Source: AP-15 sp963775875
Lineage (GTDB): Bacteria; Pseudomonadota; Alphaproteobacteria; ATCC43930; CGMCC-115725
Direction: 5' to 3'
Length of the DNA stretch: 64,000 nt
NCBI GenBank assembly: GCA_963775875.1
Contig: CAVZKP010000024.1
Span: 20,090 to 84,089 of the forward strand
Shown piece by piece: positions 61,823 to 64,000 of this stretch. The stretch's first letter is position 1; each line of letters starts with the position of its first letter. The notes beneath the pieces are model-generated. The model saw only the letters and a list, made by a program, of their open reading frames with translations. It was not told the DNA's origin and made no database searches. The position numbers were made by a program, and so were the translations under genes.

Positions 61823-62737
61823 ATGGCCGAGATACGCGTAATTGCCAGCGGCTTGCGGTTTCCCGAAGGACCGGTGGCGATGGCCGACGGTTCGGTCATC
61901 CTCGGCGAGATCGCCGGCCGCGCGGTCACCCGCATCGCCGCCGATGGCGCCAAATCACCAGTTGGCAATGCCGGCGGCGGACCTAACGGCGTTGCCACCG
62001 GCCCCGACGGCGCGCTCTATGTCTGTAACAACGGCGGCGGCACCTATCCGCCCGGAAGCTTTCTCGCGACCGGACCGGCGCCCGACTATCAGGGCGGCTA
62101 TGTCCAACGCATCGATCCCCGCAGCGGCGACACGAAAATTCTCTACGACCAGTGCGATGGGCACAAACTGTCGGCGCCGAACGACATCGTTTTCGACCGC
62201 CAGGGCGGGTTTTACTTTACCGACCTCGGCAAGCGCTACGCCCGGCAGCGCGATCATGGCGGGCTCTATTATGCGCTGCCCGACGGGTCGAAGATTGTCG
62301 AACTGGTTCATCCGATGCTGAGCCCCAACGGCGTCGGCCTGTCGCCGGACGAGAAGACGGTCTATGTCGCCGACACCGAATCCTCCCGGCTGTTCGCCTT
62401 CGACGTCGTCGCGCCGGGCGTGCTGCGCAAGGAGCCTTTCCCCGCCCCTTATACCGGGCGTCTGGTGTGCGGGCTGCCCGGCTTCCAGCGCTTCGACAGT
62501 CTCGCCGTCGAAGCCTCGGGCAACATCTGCGTCGCCACCCTGATCACCGGCCATATCACCGTGATCGCGCCCGATGGCCGCGTATTGCGGCAGGTCAAGA
62601 TGCCCGATGTCTACCCGACCAACATCTGCTTTGGCGGCGGCGATATGAAGACCGCGTACATCACCCTCTCCGGCACCGGCCAGCTCGCCCAGATGGACTG
62701 GCCCGAGCCCGGCCTGCGCCTCAATTTCATGGTTTGA
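61823..62737 (+). CDS. SMP-30/gluconolactonase family protein
   Basis: A 304-residue six-bladed beta-propeller hydrolase, typically a sugar lactonase. LRFPEGPVAMADGSVILGE, LSAPNDIVFDRQGGFYFTD and LSPNGVGLSPDEKTVYVADT carry the metal-binding Glu, Asn and Asp positions of the family. ATG 61823 has GGGAGGAA upstream. It is 133 bp ahead of the alcohol dehydrogenase on the same strand, with a REP-like element between. Confidence 0.88.
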   Translation: MAEIRVIASGLRFPEGPVAMADGSVILGEIAGRAVTRIAADGAKSPVGNAGGGPNGVATGPDGALYVCNNGGGTYPPGSFLATGPAPDYQGGYVQRIDPRSGDTKILYDQCDGHKLSAPNDIVFDRQGGFYFTDLGKRYARQRDHGGLYYALPDGSKIVELVHPMLSPNGVGLSPDEKTVYVADTESSRLFAFDVVAPGVLRKEPFPAPYTGRLVCGLPGFQRFDSLAVEASGNICVATLITGHITVIAPDGRVLRQVKMPDVYPTNICFGGGDMKTAYITLSGTGQLAQMDWPEPGLRLNFMV

Positions 62738-62775
62738 GACCGCGAAAATTGGGGAAGCTTCCCTCTTCCTCGTCG

Positions 62776-62844
62776 CCCCCGTGCAAGCGGGGGTCCAGGG
62801 CGATCAACATGCCGTTGGCTCTGGGTTCCCGCTTTCCGCGGGAA
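62776..62844. repeat. REP-like element with two hairpins
   Basis: CCCCCG/CGGGGG (62776-62781, 62788-62793) and TTCCCGC/GCGGGAA (62826-62832, 62838-62844) form two hairpins. The GGGAATGAC end and GGGGTCCAGGG spacer are typical of dispersed alphaproteobacterial palindromes. It separates the SMP-30 and dehydrogenase genes. Confidence 0.6.
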
Positions 62845-62870
62845 TGACCGGTCAGGCTAGGAGACGCCCG

Positions 62871-63959
62871 ATGAAAGCCGCCGTCCTGCACGCCGCGAAC
62901 CAGCCGCTGACGATCGAGGAGGTGGCGCTGACCAGACCCGGCAGCCGCGACGTGCTGCTGCGCACCGCGTTTGCCGGGCTGTGCCACAGCGATCTGCATT
63001 TTATCGACGGCCTCTATCCGCACCCGACCCCGTGCGTGCTCGGCCATGAATCGGCGGGGATCGTCGAGGCGGTCGGCGACGGCGTCAGCTATGTCAAGCC
63101 CGGCGACCATGTCATCACCTGCCTCTCGGTGTTCTGCGGCACCTGCCCGCAATGCGTCACCGGCCACCCCAATCTGTGCGAGAACACCGAGGTCAAACTG
63201 CCGCCCGGCGTGTCGCGCCGCCTGTCGTGGAAGGGCGGGCAGCTGATGAACCAGTTTCTGAACCTGTCCTCCTTTGCCGAGCAGATGCTGGTGCACGAGA
63301 ACGCGGTGGTGAAGATCGACCCCGACATCCCGCTCGACCGCGCCGCACTGGTCGGCTGCGGGGTGATGACCGGGGTCGGCGCGGTGTTCAACGCCGCCAA
63401 GGTCGAGCCGGGGTCGACGGTGGCGGTGATCGGCTGCGGCGGGGTCGGCTTGTCGGCGGTCAACGGCGCAGCATTGGCCGGGGCCGAGCGGATCATCGCC
63501 ATCGACACCGTGGCGTCAAAGCTCGAACTGGCCAGGACCCTCGGCGCCACCGACACGCTCAACGCCAGCAATGCCGACCCGGTCAAGGCGGTCCGCGAGA
63601 TGACCGGCGGCGGCGTCAATTACTCGTTCGAAGCGCTCGGCACCAAGACCACGGCCGAGCAGGCTTTCCAAATGCTGCGCGGCGGCGGCACCGCGACGAT
63701 CATCGGCATGGTCCCGCTGGGGGTGAAGATCGAATTGCACGGCTATGATTTTCTGCGCGACCGCAAGCTCCAGGGCACCTCGATGGGCGGCAACCGTTTC
63801 CGGGTCGACATGCCGCGGCTGTTGTCGCTGTGGCGCCAGGGCCGGCTCAAGCTCGACCATCTGATCTCCGGCCGGATCAAGCTTGGCGAGATCAATGAGG
63901 GCTTTGCCGCGCTCAAATCCGGCGCCCCGGTGCGCCAGCTGATCGACTTCGCCGCCTAA
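62871..63959 (+). CDS. Zinc-dependent alcohol dehydrogenase (MDR class III-like)
   Basis: A 362-residue medium-chain dehydrogenase. Catalytic zinc ligands are in GLCHSD (Cys38) and GHES (His59, Glu60). The structural zinc uses CGTCPQCVTGHPNLC plus a preceding Cys. GCGGVGLS is the NAD-binding loop and VIAIDT-like sequence follows (IIAIDTVASK). GMVPLGVKI and the C-terminal GEINEGFAALKSG are typical of the aryl-alcohol/NDMA-dependent group. ATG 62871 has TAGGAG upstream. Substrate unknown. Confidence 0.92.
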   Translation: MKAAVLHAANQPLTIEEVALTRPGSRDVLLRTAFAGLCHSDLHFIDGLYPHPTPCVLGHESAGIVEAVGDGVSYVKPGDHVITCLSVFCGTCPQCVTGHPNLCENTEVKLPPGVSRRLSWKGGQLMNQFLNLSSFAEQMLVHENAVVKIDPDIPLDRAALVGCGVMTGVGAVFNAAKVEPGSTVAVIGCGGVGLSAVNGAALAGAERIIAIDTVASKLELARTLGATDTLNASNADPVKAVREMTGGGVNYSFEALGTKTTAEQAFQMLRGGGTATIIGMVPLGVKIELHGYDFLRDRKLQGTSMGGNRFRVDMPRLLSLWRQGRLKLDHLISGRIKLGEINEGFAALKSGAPVRQLIDFAA

Positions 63960-64000
63960 GCCCACGACCGCGCACCGGCCATCGCGGCGCGCTCCGAGGC

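Overview
The window is a high-GC chromosomal segment of an alphaproteobacterium, most likely Rhodospirillales- or Hyphomicrobiales-like; the genus cannot be fixed from sequence alone. The evidence is the hom-glpX-recJ gene order, the long two-domain dCTP deaminase, a DUF1491 protein, XRE regulators of the alphaproteobacterial type and a CtrA-type TTAA-N7-TTAA box. No rRNA, tRNA, CRISPR array or intact insertion sequence was seen. Gene density is high and operons are tight, with many 1-4 nt overlaps.

Left part (1-22.6 kb): the 5' part of a class I PHA synthase; a proline-rich OmpA-like lipoprotein that needs two frameshifts; hom-glpX-recJ; a DUF4242 protein; an amidohydrolase divergent from an NHL protein and a fused beta-oxidation enzyme; a persulfide dioxygenase-rhodanese fusion; a pqiB-pqiC-pqiA lipid-transport operon (unusual order) followed by an acyl-CoA-dehydrogenase-like flavoprotein; a cysK-alaX-sseA-GNAT operon; and a dCTP deaminase gene with a low-GC core. 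Sulfur chemistry recurs (persulfide dioxygenase, cysteine synthase, mercaptopyruvate sulfurtransferase and, at 42 kb, MetY).

Middle (22.6-53.7 kb): an eight-gene signalling run on the minus strand (lipoprotein, OmpR-type regulator, kinase, DUF1491, CheY-like receiver, Tll0287-like haem protein, HAMP-GAF kinase, Nudix hydrolase). Next come a luciferase-like oxidoreductase with a local double frameshift, a poxB remnant, a lipase preceded by a perfect CRP-type palindrome, a frameshifted GMC oxidoreductase beside a dihaem cytochrome, a sedolisin protease, an HhH glycosylase-like protein lacking the usual Asp, metY, a UDG remnant, two XRE regulators flanking asnB-lipid kinase-DUF1328, an alpha/beta hydrolase, an EAL protein with an upstream CtrA box, a second luciferase-like enzyme, pyrF and a stretch of short palindromes.

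Right part (54-64 kb): a six-gene minus-strand cluster resembling hydrogenase-4/complex I. Its large subunit lacks both Ni-Fe cysteine pairs while the small subunit keeps its N2-type cysteines. It is best read as an energy-converting-hydrogenase-related (Ehr-type) membrane complex of unknown electron donor and is the most interesting system here. The window ends with an SMP-30-like protein and a zinc alcohol dehydrogenase. Four genes show frameshifts that look like either consensus indels or recent decay, so the assembly should be checked there first.
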